From Salvator merianae (Eukaryota > Chordata > Lepidosauria > Squamata > Teiidae), in contig QVOM02000116.1 in assembly GCA_003586115.2 (NCBI GenBank), forward strand, positions 30,667,062-30,731,061: a DNA stretch of 64,000 nucleotides, read 5' to 3'. Shown here piece by piece: positions 1-11,385 of this stretch. Positions within the stretch are counted from its first letter, which is position 1; every line of letters begins with the position of its first letter. The translations under genes were made by a program, and so were the position numbers. The notes below the pieces were generated by a model. It had not been told where the DNA came from, did not search any database, and was given only the letters and a program-made list of their open reading frames with translations.

Positions 1-279
1 TCTTGTTACTACTGACTCCTTGTTAGTAGTCCTAAATGACTGACCTTTGTTGATAATCAGTCCCATCTCAGCACTAGTCTGCTGAGCATAATTAGCAAAT
101 TATATACCACACTATGAAAATAATTGGAAAATGAAAATACCCTAGCCAGATGAATAAGCAGGCTTTAGGAATGTAGATCAACAATTGACCATTGTTAGGT
201 TCTCCAGCGTTTCATTTTAAAAAAAAATACCAAACCCCATGAGCCTCTTACTCTGCATTCATTGATCTGAAGTATACCT
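1..279. other. Unrecognised non-coding sequence
   Basis: AT-rich sequence with no recognisable coding or repeat signature. It ends where a repeat-like block with higher GC begins. Confidence 0.4.
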
Positions 280-289
280 TTGACTCAGT

Positions 290-790
290 TTAGGAGATGG
301 ACTCTTTCCACACTGAGCAATAGACCAGACCACAATCTGGTCCAGGGCTCTACCATCCACAATGGACACAACAATGGACTGGGATATGGTGCCTGGTCCA
401 CTGGACAAACATTTAAAAGTAGTTCACAACTAGACTACTTTTGGTATACTGGGCCACAAAGGGCAGTGGACAACACACCTGTGTGGTCCAGTACACCATA
501 TCCAGACCCTTTTTGGTGATATACCAGGTGACATCGAAAAGGTCCCAGCCACAAACTTTGAAGGCCAGAAACTTTTGTTCCCTGCCTTCAAAGCTGGACC
601 TAGCCTTTGGAGCCAGTGGTCAGGGCTGGTCTGAGATGGGCTGTCTAGAACACAGACAACTCCAAAGCAGGCTAGTGGCAACCCATCATACCTTGGGATG
701 GTTGCTATTCCAAGTAAAGCATCCTGCCTCAGTGTGGGATAGCCTTGCCAAGTGCAGAGACATCCATAATCTCTGGGAAAACCTTAACAA
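290..790. mobile_element. Long non-autonomous DNA element, family copy
   Basis: This block carries landmarks that recur in many other places in the window. It has several 'tggtcca' and 'ccagtacacc' segments, and a palindromic landmark around 566-582 (GAAACTTTTGTTCC followed by a cct/ctt-rich stretch). Comparable landmarks lie near 23195, 39315, 49490, 57440 and 61430. No transposase frame is visible, so the element would depend on a partner for movement. The ends are not clear here. The frames on both strands (441-800 plus, 430-681 minus) are incidental. Membership of one family is inferred from shared landmarks, not from an alignment. Confidence 0.5.
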
Positions 791-845
791 TAGATGGTAG
801 GATTACTTCTTAAGTAAAGTTCACAAGAACAGCCATCCAAAGATT

Positions 846-1302
846 TTGAACAATGCTCAAGGATACCTTGTGAAAGGCATTTCTCAAAATGAAGGAGTAA
901 ATCAGGACTTCTTATTCAATCTAAATTTTGACATTCATCCTTTTGATAATCCACATTTTCAGCCTCCCCAACTGGTCCACAAACTAATCTTTGTCCTGCT
1001 TTATACTGATGATTCTGTCATATGGTCTTTTGTAACAGTGAGCCTAAGAGCTTTGCAGCCCTTCACAGCAGATTGTGAGGAAGAAAGACTTATTATAAAT
1101 GACACCAAAACCAAAGTTATGGTTATCCCAAGACAACACCACAAGACATAAATGGTATGATCTAAATTCTGAAGAACAATTTTCTCAATCACTTTCTCCA
1201 TCAATCATGATCTGCATCTGCTACCTAAAGGCCAAAGTTATAGGGCAGCATATTCAAAACATTAAGAGACAGAATTACCTCAACAGAACCACCAGATACT
1301 AA
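846..1302 (+). pseudogene. Decayed non-LTR reverse transcriptase fragment
   Basis: The frame 846-1148 encodes about 100 residues resembling the palm of a non-LTR reverse transcriptase. A block reading FQPPQLVHKLIFVLLYTDDS matches the usual spacer followed by the catalytic (Y/F)xDD box, here YTDD. The segment after it, ending LIINDTKTKVMVI, matches the conserved INxxKTKxMVF region. The adjacent frame 1099-1302 continues the similarity, so at least one frameshift is present. The usual upstream GxxQG box is not intact. This is a small remnant of a LINE. The clade is uncertain and differs from the L2/CR1-type copy that follows. Confidence 0.6.
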
Positions 1303-1369
1303 GTGGTTGGTTGGGAATCCTACTAGTTGCTCTGGTTCATCCTCTTATCTGTCCTATGATTTTTCTCCA

Positions 1370-1515
1370 ATGCAGGAGCCACATGGCACCTTTATGGCAC
1401 TGTGAATGTGACATAAGGTTACAGAGACTGCACAATGCTGCTCCCTTAAGACACATTCAATGCAGAGGACAAATGCAGCATCAGCATGGACACTGCATTC
1501 ATCCACGCCTCTTCT
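1370..1515 (+). repeat. Dispersed repeat shared with 26690-26850
   Basis: The stretch around 'tttatggcactgtgaatgtg' and 'gactgcacaatgctgctcc' resembles the stretch at 26715-26775, which has 'tttatggcactttcaatata' and 'gcctgcacaacattgcctcc'. The order and spacing of these blocks agree. I infer two old copies of the same interspersed element, probably a DNA-transposon derivative. No ends or duplications could be identified. Confidence 0.4.
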
Positions 1516-2160
1516 AGACTGTTTTAACAGCAGTTTGGGAGAAAAGCTCTTACAGCTCTTTATCCTGCCACTGCAGCCATGCAGCCATCATTGAATACAG
1601 GAACTGGCCATGGAGCCATTTCCTGTTTTCAATTAATTCCACCCCTGCCATCAAGTTCACAGCTGGGATTCCCCAGCTACAATCTTGACAACAGGGGAAG
1701 AGCACTAAGCTTGTAGCACTCCGCCTTTCTTTGCAGATATTGCCCAAGTCATTGCTCAGGCTTCTCTTTTGCTCACTTAAATCACCTCCCTTCTCCAAGT
1801 GAGGTGACATTGCCTCCCCAGTGGTGAGTATGAGGCTGATGAAGCAACCTGAAGCCTAGTAGGCAGATTTCAAGGACAGCTCCATCCTCCTCAGCTCCAA
1901 ATTAGACCTCCATGATACACACCAGATATGCCCTTTCCTCAACCATAAAATAGTGAATTGGGGTGGTCTTATTTCAGGCTGATCTGGCATTCAACAACAG
2001 CACATCAAACCCACTTGCCTCAGCATTCCTGTCACCAGGTCCCTGAGTGAGAATCTGAGGACTGGAAATAAAGATCCTTACCAGCTGTTGAGTCCTTCTT
2101 CCCTTGTAACAGCCAATCCTCATTCTCCCATCTTACCTTCTTCATCCTGTTACTGTGGAA
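1516..2160. other. Unassigned stretch, possibly 5' part of following LINE
   Basis: There is no clear domain. The second half (about 1850-2160) lies directly upstream of recognisable reverse transcriptase in the same orientation. It may be the decayed start of that LINE coding region, but the similarity is too weak to claim. Confidence 0.3.
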
Positions 2161-2169
2161 ATGGCAGAT

Positions 2170-2907
2170 TCCTTCAGTGGCTTTAAGTGATAGTAGCCAT
2201 CCCTGGACCCTATCCTCCCTGAAAACTGGAGAAGGTTGTTGGGCAACAGCTATAAAGGGTCCTGGAAAAAGTGAATTTTCTAATCCTTATCATTCATACT
2301 TCAGTTCAAGGCACAATACTAAAACAGCATTGGTCACACTGGTCAATGATATTTTGCAAGACTGGAATTCAGATAACTCAACTTTCCTGATCTTGCTTGA
2401 TAGCAGTGCCCTTTGATACTGTTGTCAAAAGTATCCTTTTGTATCATCTAAACTGGTGGTTAGGGGCACTGTTCTGCAGTGATTCTGATCTTTCCTTACT
2501 AGGCAGATCCAAATTGGTATATATGGAGAGGGAGCAATAAAACCCTGGGAGCGCACTTGTGGGCTTCCCCAGGGCTCCTCTCTCTCTCCAGTACTTGTTA
2601 ACATCTGTATGAAGCCACTAATAAAGATCTTCCATCAATATGGAGTGAGGCATCATCAGTATGTTGATGATACTCAGTTGTACATCTCCTTCCCTAGGTG
2701 CTCCAGTGATGCTGCAGATGTGCTGACCCAGTGTTCGGAAGCAGTAAGCGTCTGGATGGTCAGAAACAAGCTCAGATTTAATCCTTCTGAGACTGTGTTA
2801 CTTTGGTTCAGTCTTCCATCTGGACCCCAGGCAGGTCCTGAGATCTGATATAGGGAAATTCCTTCCTTATAAGACCTTGGTGCATGTCCTGGGGATCCTC
2901 ATAGACA
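2170..2907 (+). pseudogene. L2/CR1-type LINE reverse transcriptase, 5' part (interrupted)
   Basis: Translated plus-strand pieces match the reverse transcriptase of the abundant tetrapod L2/CR1-type LINEs. In order they are a KTALVTLVNDI helix (2310-2370), a LILLDSSAL segment corresponding to the first catalytic aspartate region (2385-2416), GLPQGSSLSPVLVNICMKPL (2560-2620), and the catalytic box YVDDTQLYISFP (2655-2695). These are followed by the thumb-side NKLRFNPSE (2765-2790) and LGILID (2888-2906). Stop codons and frame changes between blocks show that it is dead. Its protein continues after a nested insertion, from 3174. It would have copied its own RNA at a nicked chromosomal target. 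Confidence 0.82.
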
Positions 2908-3173
2908 CATCCTTCCTTTTTATTATTTATTTATTTATTTATTATTTATTAATTGGATTTATATGCCGCCCCTCTCCGAAGACTCGGGGCGGCTTACAAC
3001 ATATAAATATACATGATAATGATAATGATAAAATAATCCAATCTCTGTCCAATTTAAAAACCCATCTAAAATTGCAATTAGCAACCATCTAAAATTACAA
3101 TTTAAAATCTATCTAAAACCCCAAACCTAGCATACATTCCTAACTAACATTCACACTACACAGTCATCCTACC
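2908..3173 (-). mobile_element. Nested LINE 3' end inside the older LINE
   Basis: The insert begins with a T-rich ATTTATTT-like tract, the complement of an (AAAT)n tail. It contains the squamate 3'-end signature 'gccgcccctctccgaagact' followed by 'cggggcggcttacaac' near 2965-2999. It is bounded by near-identical 9-mers, catccttcc at 2908-2916 and catcctacc at 3165-3173 (8 of 9 matching). I read these as the target-site duplication of a retrotransposition. The host LINE resumes in the same orientation after it. The orientation is minus because the tail is on the left. Confidence 0.75.
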
Positions 3174-3360
3174 AATCAACAGCAGGTGGGATCAGTGGTG
3201 TGGGAATCATTCCCGCAACTGTGTTTATGAAGCTCTGTCTGTCCCTAGACCAATAGACTTTGGCCTCAGTGCCTCAGGTTCTTGTTATCTCACATTTGGA
3301 CTACCGTAATGCACTCTGCCTGGGGCTGCCCTTGAAAATGACTTCAGTGTTTCAGGTTTG
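3174..3360 (+). pseudogene. L2/CR1-type LINE, continuation after the insertion
   Basis: Sequence after the insertion translates in shifting frames to QVGSVVWES, then LVISHLDYRNALCLGLPLKM and SVFQ. This is the connection and C-terminal domain of the same LINE family. The order joins the 5' part ending at 2907. The characteristic DYCNAL motif is mutated to DYRNAL. Similarity stops near 3358, so the copy is truncated on the 3' side or has decayed. Confidence 0.75.
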
Positions 3361-6300
3361 CTGTTTTGAAGGCAAAGCGTAGTCACACCAAATATTGATT
3401 TGATTTAGCTTTCTCTTTTGTTCATTCACTTTGCATTTTGTTAATTGATAAAAGATAAACTATTAACACTTCTATTTTTGAAAGCATTCTTCCTTTGCAG
3501 CATTTTTTCTACACCTGCCTACAACTTTTGCACAACACTGTATATTTTTTATCAGACCATATAAATCTCTCATATTTTTACCACTGCTTATACTTAACCC
3601 ATCTCCACAAAATTATATGCTATATATATTTTCCGTGACACACTCAGTCAGAGGTAACTAGGAACGCTGCCTTTCTAAGCAGTTTTGTTTCCCTATCAGA
3701 GACATCCATCTACTTGTCTGGTGCCAGTTATGGTTCCCCTGACATGTCCTGAATTAATATCTGAAAAATACAGTTAATAGAGATTATAATTGTAATATCA
3801 TATTACAGTGATCTTTGATTTAGAGGAACATGTAATGTTAATGAGTAGCATCAAGATTAATAACGAATAAAGACTCTAATGAAAACCTTTGATGTTTGAC
3901 TTTGTTCAATATGCTTTGACAGGTGTATGTTGCCGACTGACAGATTTTGCATGTTAATAAGTGGCGAAAAGGTTTCATTTCTCTATATACACCTGGGAGG
4001 AGGGAGTTTAAACAATTTTATCAGTTAGGAATTTCATTGAAGCAAAATATACTTTAACAGTGTGAAACTTAAAAGCAAAACATATCCATGGCAAAGAAAA
4101 GGACATCTATTGTTCTTGCATACTTATATATCAGAATAAAACTTCATACAGTTATTACATTTTACACAATTGCCTTGTAGAAATATCAGCAAATATTTTA
4201 ACCTTCTTCAGTGCGGGTGGAGTAACTTTGTATCCCAGATAAATGAAACTGAAGGTGTATTTTTATATGCAGTTTGAAAAAATAAAGATTATGTAGTACA
4301 AATACCCTGCAGAAATTAGGCCAGTCCTGAATATGGTTTGTCTATATGGATTAAAAACAAATAGGCTATGGAACACTTCCACTATCCACAAATAACATAT
4401 TATTTCATCTATATGGTGAGAGTTGATTTGGGGGGATCAAATGGCTACTTAAAATACAATCAAGTCAGCTGGTGATTCTTGTATGGATTTGGTGGCTGGT
4501 GACCACTGGGATTAGCGGGGCAGACAGCAAAGCAGCTAAAAGGATGTGGTACCAGTCAGTGTCAGCCACTGCAGGTATGTGCAGCTGGAAGCCCTTCCCC
4601 CTGCTGAAAGCCAATTTGTGAGCTTGCTCTGAAGTGATTTTTCTCCCAAGTTGTACAGTTTGTGCCAAGGGATGGAGGGAAGGCTTGATATCATCTGTCC
4701 TCACATCTCACCAAGTCAAGCCACTGCCTGCTTGACTCAGCAATCTAGCCAGTTCATTGTTCCAACCACATTGAATCACTTTGGTCCAGTCCAGACTGGT
4801 TCAGTATGGTTCAGGCAGTCAAATAAAGCTCCATAGAAGAACTGCATTTCCAGCTTGTGAAGTAATGAGGAATGATCCTCCTATTGTATTTTGTAAATAT
4901 CTCTATTTGAGTTATTTGTGCTCTATTTTTTTTAAGTTCACAATATCCTTAGAGAAATAAAGAGATTTGACTTTTTTAGTGAAAAGAAGGGATCTTGATT
5001 TGATTGCCTGTGTTTTGATAAATGGGGGGAACTTTAGTTTGATTTGGTTGGTTAGTGTGAGATTATAGAGGGAAAATAAATGTGCAAAAGTAGAGCTGAG
5101 TACGAGAAAAAGGGTGATATTTCTTTGTGACAGAAATGGGTGGAGGTTAATCTGACCAAAAGAAAAACAGCTGAGAAAAATATATTAGTGTATTAGATCA
5201 CTGAGCAAAAAGCTGAAATCTACTACATGGAGGCAGCGAGAGATTGTGATTTCCATAGGGTGAAGTACCTGATTCAGAACAAGCAAGGTTTTTGGGTTTC
5301 GGTGCAATTCTGACTTTTGCAATACTTTAACTTTTAATCAATGTATTTCAGCTTCACAACAAAAGGACTTCTGTTGTTTGTAAGGTGAAGGATTTTCATC
5401 CAGTAAACTTTTCATTTTCTGGATTTTGATCAAAGCATCCAGGTCCTTTTGATGTCCCAACTCTAGCTTATTCGCTCTACCATATTTCCAATATATAAAG
5501 CAAGAGACCCCCCAGAACTGGTAGCTAGACCCAGTCAAAAGACATCTTTGTAATGGCAGTGAAACATATATAAAAAGAGGTAGTGCCCATCACACAAGTA
5601 ATTCAAAATCATGACAATAGCTGTATTTGGAGAGAAATTCTAATACATAAGTCCAGGTAGGATGAAAGGACATTTGGAGTATGTGAATTCCCTATACTCA
5701 AGCACTATCTCACAAATGGAAATGTCTTTTGAGACAAGCATGCACCACCAGTGATTGCTGCTATCAAGGGGCTAAAGTAAAAAATTCAAATATTTCAAAA
5801 TATGAGTTTTTGAATTTTGCAAAATTCAGCTGAATATGGAAGATGCCACACTCCAATACTTAGAAATCCACAAAAATTCAATCCTGTTCAAATTTCTGTC
5901 AGAAGTTTGAGCCCATCTCTATTTATTATTTACTGTATTTCCCATCATATAAGACTCAGGATCCTCTTTACCTTAAAAATTATTCTCCTAAAATCACCTT
6001 GTAACCTTCTTTCTAAAATTTATTTGTCAAATTATAGATGTGTCTATATGGCAGTAAATATGATATATGCCACTAAAAACTAAAATAGTGTGCTAAAATA
6101 AATAATTAAAACAGAAACAAGAGGAAATAGAGGACATGGGCAAATGTAGCAAAGTTAGGAAAGCAAATCAGGCTCAGAAGGAGGGAGAAGGCACCTAATA
6201 CATATTATTATATGCTGCAGAAAGCAATTGTATGTGCAATGTCAGGGTAGGACTTTTTATAAGTCAACCTTTTAAGAAAAAGTGTCCCAGCCCCAGATGT
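3361..6300. other. Unrecognised AT-rich sequence
   Basis: About 2.9 kb without a supported gene, repeat family or RNA. Short open frames (4465-4704 minus, 4651-4836 plus, 5338-5538 minus, 5817-6083 plus) show no recognisable domain. The first two overlap on opposite strands. A brief segment near 4470-4830 has higher GC and may be an old DNA-element remnant. Confidence 0.4.
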
Positions 6301-6343
6301 GCACGCACACACGCACACACACACACACACACACGCACACACA
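6301..6343. repeat. (CA)n microsatellite
   Basis: Dinucleotide CA tract of about 43 bases with CG interruptions. It gives rise to a spurious minus-strand frame rich in Cys and Val. Confidence 0.95.
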
Positions 6344-8520
6344 AGCCTTCCAAACATTGTTCTGAACATACAGCTGAGAATCTATTTTAGTTTGCCACAC
6401 TGTAGCTTGCATACACATCCAAATAAGGCAACTACTACCCTGACTACAGATGCTAACCACTGATTGGCCACTTGGTGGGAAACCCGACCTCTTTGTTTAA
6501 GTAGTTTCCTGCCCAACTCAGCTTAAAGAAAGAGACACCTTCAAAGCTATGAACTCTCAAAAATTTGAAGAGGCAACCTTTCTGAGATTTCAAGTCAAGA
6601 AAAGGCAAATGTCTGACATACAGACTCAAATTTACCTGGTTTAAATGCCTGTTTAAGTATGTCTGATCACACCTTCAGTCAATGGCTTTTAAAATTTCTT
6701 TCTGAGTTTGAATTCACATGAAAGCTCCAGCAAGCATCGCAAGGGCAAGAGCACTTGATCTCACCATAGAGACATGGTGTACAACATCTACACACTGTGT
6801 GTCATATCCCCTCACCCTCTTCAAAACTGGGAACAAAAGCCACTCACACAGATACTTGTATCTTCACAACAGCAACGCAGGGGCCTGAGAGCAGCAGATA
6901 TTCTCAGTGTTCTTTATTCTACTTTGCAGGCTGAACACTTCTGAGAGCACTTGCCAGCCGCCCAGTTATCTTGCAGAGATGCTCCACACCTGTAGGTACT
7001 GCTGGCATGTTAACACTGTGCCCCTCAGGCCTCTACCAGATGCCTTCCATCACCTGTGCAAATGTAACTAGAATTCTGATCTGGAGTAGTGTCACATGTC
7101 TTGCTGAAGTCAAAGTATATGCCCACTATATTCATTCTTTCTACCAAGCTTATACTGTCAAAACCAAAAACCAAAAACCAAATAAGCTTGACATGGTTTA
7201 TTTTTATGAATCTTTGCTGATTCCTCTACATTATTCTCCACAAAGTGCACATATAGAGTGTGATTTATTGCTCAGTCTACTATCTTAACTATCACTGAAA
7301 TCAAACATACTTCAGCCACTCTCTTATTTCTTCTTTGCTTATAAAAAGTCAGGGGTGGGGTTAAGTGCCGAATATCTGCCTAGGGAAGTATTTCAAAAGC
7401 CTAATCAATGTTTGGATAGTTGAAGCCATGTCTATCATGAAAAGAATAAAAACATTATTCATTTAGCAGATAGTTCTTTCTAGCACAAAAGCAATCCCAC
7501 TTGAGTATCTTGCAGCTTGAATCTGTGGACTGTGGAGGCTTTTACAAATGCATCTTTAATTGATGTTTATAAAATTATAGTGCAATTTTCACATTGCATG
7601 CTGCACTGTCAGGATCCAAGCATTGTTTATCTTCTTTATGGAACATATACAACTTATGATGACTGCTTCCAAAAGAGCAGTGTTGGAAGGAAAACGCTCT
7701 GATTGGAAGCCTCTCTTTTCTTCTCCCAAACCAGTGTTCTGAACCAGAGCCTCATGCCACTCTATAACCATCACAGTTAAGTAGTAAAAGCTTTGGATTG
7801 TCCTCTGGGATGATGAAGGCATTACCTGAGAAGCTGAAAAGCAACTTCAAAGAAAAAGAAAATAACCCATACTATAGCAAGGTAGAAAAGAGTTAAACTC
7901 TCCCCAAACGCTAAAATCCTGATAGATATCAGGTCCTGTTTCCAGCAAACACTGGCAAAGTAGCTGTTGTCATTCCTTTAATGTTTGCATTACTTTAAAA
8001 TGTACAGTAAATGCAAGCACACCTTTGGAGTTGCATCAATTTTTTCTGTAAGGTAGGGTTATCATATAGAAGAGAAAAGGATTCCCGTGCCTACTTAAAG
8101 CTTACTAATCAGCAACCATGAATAGGGCTAGGTTGCTTACCATATCTCTGCCCTGTGAGAGAGTTTTCAAAAAGGTACAGGTCTAAACCAACAGATATGA
8201 AGACCAATTTCATTGCTTGGCATTTATATTTAAAACCTCAGTGCTGCATCCATACAAGCAGCTAAAGGGGTAGTTGATGATGCAAGGATGTAGCATCTAC
8301 TGCCAGAGCAAATAGCAGTGAGAAAGCACCATATAGTCTAGTGTCAGCACCAGAATGCTGCTATGAACAATACTTCACTTGCAACAGGAGTATATCCACC
8401 TAGGCCTTCTCTGGCAAACCAGAACAGTAGACAAAGGTTGGCCATTTTGAGTTCTTATTGAAACATGTCCGGGCAGAAATCCAGTGAGTTTCTCCTTCCT
8501 TCCTACTCAGGGGGGAGGAA
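6344..8520. other. Unrecognised sequence
   Basis: About 2.2 kb with no supported gene. The frames at 6971-7288 and 7517-7702 on the plus strand have no domain signature, and there is no convincing splice-flanked exon. No repeat family is recognised. Confidence 0.4.
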
Positions 8521-9440
8521 GTGACTTAGGCTGGTTCCACATATCCTCTTCATATCTGGGGACAGGGTGGGCTGTCCTGACCCACAATGCACAATTCGTC
8601 CCAGGCTGAGAAAACATGCTGCTGGTGCAGGATGACCCCATCACTAATTACAAAAACTGTATCACTGATATGGAGCCCTGAATCTGAGAAGAGGGGACCA
8701 TGTGCCTTTTACTGTTCCATCACTGTTCTGGAACAGGTAGGTAGCATGCCAGTATACCTCAATGTTGAGGTATACCAGTAGATCTGGACAAGGCGCCATT
8801 TTGTGCGCCCTGTTCCACTCTATGCTCTAACCTGCAATAGCTTGTGGAAGCCAGGTCCCTTCTTGGAGCGCTCCAGGAATTGGTGTGGAAATGGCCTCAG
8901 CCTCCACAACCAACCTGAGAGTAATTTTCACAGACTATGACTAGGTTGTTCTCAGGGCTGGTTGAGGAGGCTTGTGGGTCAGGGTTGGATGAATTTGTAC
9001 AACTAGCCCCTAAAGCATTCCTTAGGGTGCACTAAATATCTGTGTGGATGGTGTCTTAAGGGGCTTCCTGTGTTTACCATAAATCCAGATCAGGGCACAC
9101 TGTAGTCCTCTTCTGGGCCTCTTTTGTCTGCATGCTGGTACAGACTAGAGAGGCCCCATCCCCTCTGATATGCTCTATCTACATGAGACAGAAAATATTC
9201 TGGACCAGGAGACACAAAATGACCTCCTGGTCCACTTCTGGGCTGAAATACTGGTGTACTAGGGCATGGTAGTCCCCATGGGGGTTCTGAAGCCAGGGAA
9301 TCTCATTCCTGGCTGTTGGACTTTTAAGGGGGGGCAACTTTGAAGCTCAGGTGATCTTCAGGACAGCACAAGGGGCAAGATTCACATCAGCAGCTTGCTC
9401 AATCTGGATTATGCAAAGCAAGCGCAAAAAGGTCCTTAGG
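8521..9440. mobile_element. Long non-autonomous DNA element copies (one or two)
   Basis: The block has the landmarks of the recurrent long family. These include 'ccattttgtgcgccctgttcc' vocabulary near 8798, a ccaggt...ccagg pair near 8855-8880, 'gactagagaggcccc' near 9144 and a CATTCCTGGCTG landmark near 9305. The 'actagagaggcc' landmark is also present near 61193 inside a copy with readable ends. Lower-similarity sequence between about 8930 and 9090 suggests two abutting copies or an internal insertion. No coding capacity is visible. Confidence 0.5.
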
Positions 9441-10545
9441 ATGGATTGAGAGGGAATAACAGCTTTTTATAATCAGCATGCTGAAGTTTAACTGGCTTGT
9501 TTGTTTTTTAAGGCAATTCTCAACTTCGACTATCTATCTTACATAATCAGGTATAAATGTGCAAATTGTATTTTCCTGTACAGTTCTGCAAGTCCTTAAA
9601 TCATGTATTCAGAGTTTCCAAAAAGAAGCTGCTGTTGCTGATTTTATCCAGTTATATTATGACATAAACAAAAGGTAATGCAGTTGTGGGTCTTTTCGAA
9701 TACCAAAGTAACTATTTGCTCCCAGGTTGCTTTGCAGGAATTATGTTTCTTTAAAAATTTACAGATTGCTGTGATTGGAGCTTATATATTTCATAATGAA
9801 GCTGAAACTCTTGGGCTAAAATTTGACTTTTTCATCCTTCTCCTATTCTCTTATTTGGGTGTTGATTCATCTTGTAACGATTTACATTTCAAGAAGAAAT
9901 CTATATCAAGTAGATACTGAACAATTCTGCTTTTATAGTTTTCTGCTCAGATTGACCTTAATATTAATCAGAAGTTCAGCTTTTTAAAAACATTTCACTC
10001 CCCTTTGTAAGAACACAGCTTCATATTTTTAACACTGCTGTTTCTTGGATCATTTTGTGCTTACTTTTTTTATTTTATTAATACATGCTACACCAGTCCT
10101 TTATATTAGTGTCATGTTGCTTTTCCACTTCAATATATTTGTCAAAATGTCCGAGATATCCTTCCTTATCCAGTTTCTTTCTTGTGAAGCTTCTTATGCT
10201 TTCTTTGTATCAGAACAGCTGGAAATATGTCTTCGTTAACATCTCCTAAAGAAACCAACACTCTTCTTTAAAATGTTATTCTTTTTTTCCCTACACCTAC
10301 TGATTTTTACTTGTGTACTCAGTAAATTTTCTTGAGATTTTCTGTGAAAAGACATTGGTTTCTTTCATGCCTACATTCCGCCTTTCTCTCTCTCTCCCTC
10401 TCTTCTTAAGGTCATGACATCTTTGCACTAGTTTACTCATATTCTTCACAGCAACTATGGAAGAAGATGTTTAATTGAAGGCTGAATGAAACTGCATCCA
10501 CAACTGGGCTGTAAGTGGGCCAAGTACAGGCCTGAGGGACACAAT
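9441..10545. other. Unrecognised AT-rich sequence
   Basis: No supported coding region. A short pyrimidine (CT) tract occurs at about 10384-10406. The frames 9678-9920 and 10045-10239 are AT-rich, hydrophobic by composition, and carry no identifiable domain. Confidence 0.4.
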
Positions 10546-10725
10546 GGCCCTTTCTGCACTTGGACTTATTCCAGATTATTTCTCAGAATAGGGACCTGCT
10601 ATCTGTATGCTAGTGCAGACTATGGTAGGCCCTAGGCAAGACCTTTCATACTTTGCATTAGCATGTGGATAGAAGGTCCCTATTCTGAGATATAATCCAC
10701 AATAAAGCCAAGTGCAGAAAGGGCC
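10546..10725. mobile_element. Palindromic MITE, copy 1, with AAT duplication
   Basis: A 180-bp element begins GGCCCTTTCTGCACTTGG and ends with its exact reverse complement, CCAAGTGCAGAAAGGGCC. It is flanked by AAT on both sides (10543-10545 and 10726-10728). The inner parts also pair ('cagaatagggacc' with 'ggtccctattctg'), so the whole element can fold into one long hairpin. It has no coding capacity and is about 91 percent identical by eye to the copy at 17121. GC-rich ends starting GGCCC with a 3-bp duplication suggest a PIF/Harbinger-like origin, but the superfamily is an inference. Confidence 0.85.
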
Positions 10726-11195
10726 AATGTCTTAATCTGGCAGTGTCCCCAGACATGCATTGTACCTCTGAGGACTGGCAAGCACCTTGGAGGCATCCTT
10801 CAGAGCGAGGAGAATGCCTTTGAGAGCATTGGCTGCCATCATGCATTCACACTGCCTCCATCTAAATAGGTGCCCATTATATGAGTGACCTATCTGGATT
10901 GTGCTCCATGACATGTCAAAAATGGTTAACATCTGGAGCCATTTCCCAGTGCATCAGAAAATACGGCCATACTACCACTTCAAAACTGGGGACTTTTTAA
11001 GCAGCATAAAGACACCACATGCTCTGCCTCAGTGCTCAATCTCCCATTGTGGGGTTGCAGCCTGAGATCATGAATGACTCACAAAAACTCTTCACTAGTT
11101 TCCCTCCCTCAGGAATGACCAGGTCCAGCCCTACTGTTAGACAGAACGAAAAAACTTTTTCATGAAGCAGCCTGTTACTTTTAAATCTCCATTGT
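10726..11195. other. Unassigned sequence between MITE and CR1
   Basis: No domain or repeat family is recognised. The overlapping minus-strand frames at 10658-10932 partly cover the MITE and are not genes. Confidence 0.35.
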
Positions 11196-11385
11196 CATAA
11201 GAATGTAAGAGGACCCCTACTAGATCAGGCCATGGCACATCTAGTCCAGCATTTTGTTTCATACAGTGGCTCCCCAATTGCTTCTGGGCTTCTCAAGCAG
11301 AAGACAAAGGCAAAACCTTCAGTTGCTCTCGACTCCCAGCAAATGGGCTTCAGAGGTATCCTGCCTGTCCTCTCTTGGGCTACAG
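11196..11385 (-). mobile_element. CR1 LINE 3' end, antisense
   Basis: The plus strand reads 'cataagaatgtaagagg', then 'actagatcaggccatggcac', then 'ctagtccagcat'. This is the reverse complement of the familiar sauropsid CR1 3' end (a ctggactagatggnc-type block, a gatccag block and a ttcttatg tail). The tail is on the left, so the element lies on the minus strand. Downstream, 'cagaggtatcctgcct' corresponds to the internal 'aggcaggatacctctg' block. It is a 5'-truncated copy without the coding region. Confidence 0.8.

Noticed and set aside
6272..6460. Cys/Val-rich minus-strand frame
   Set aside because: It is a direct translation of the (CA)n microsatellite.
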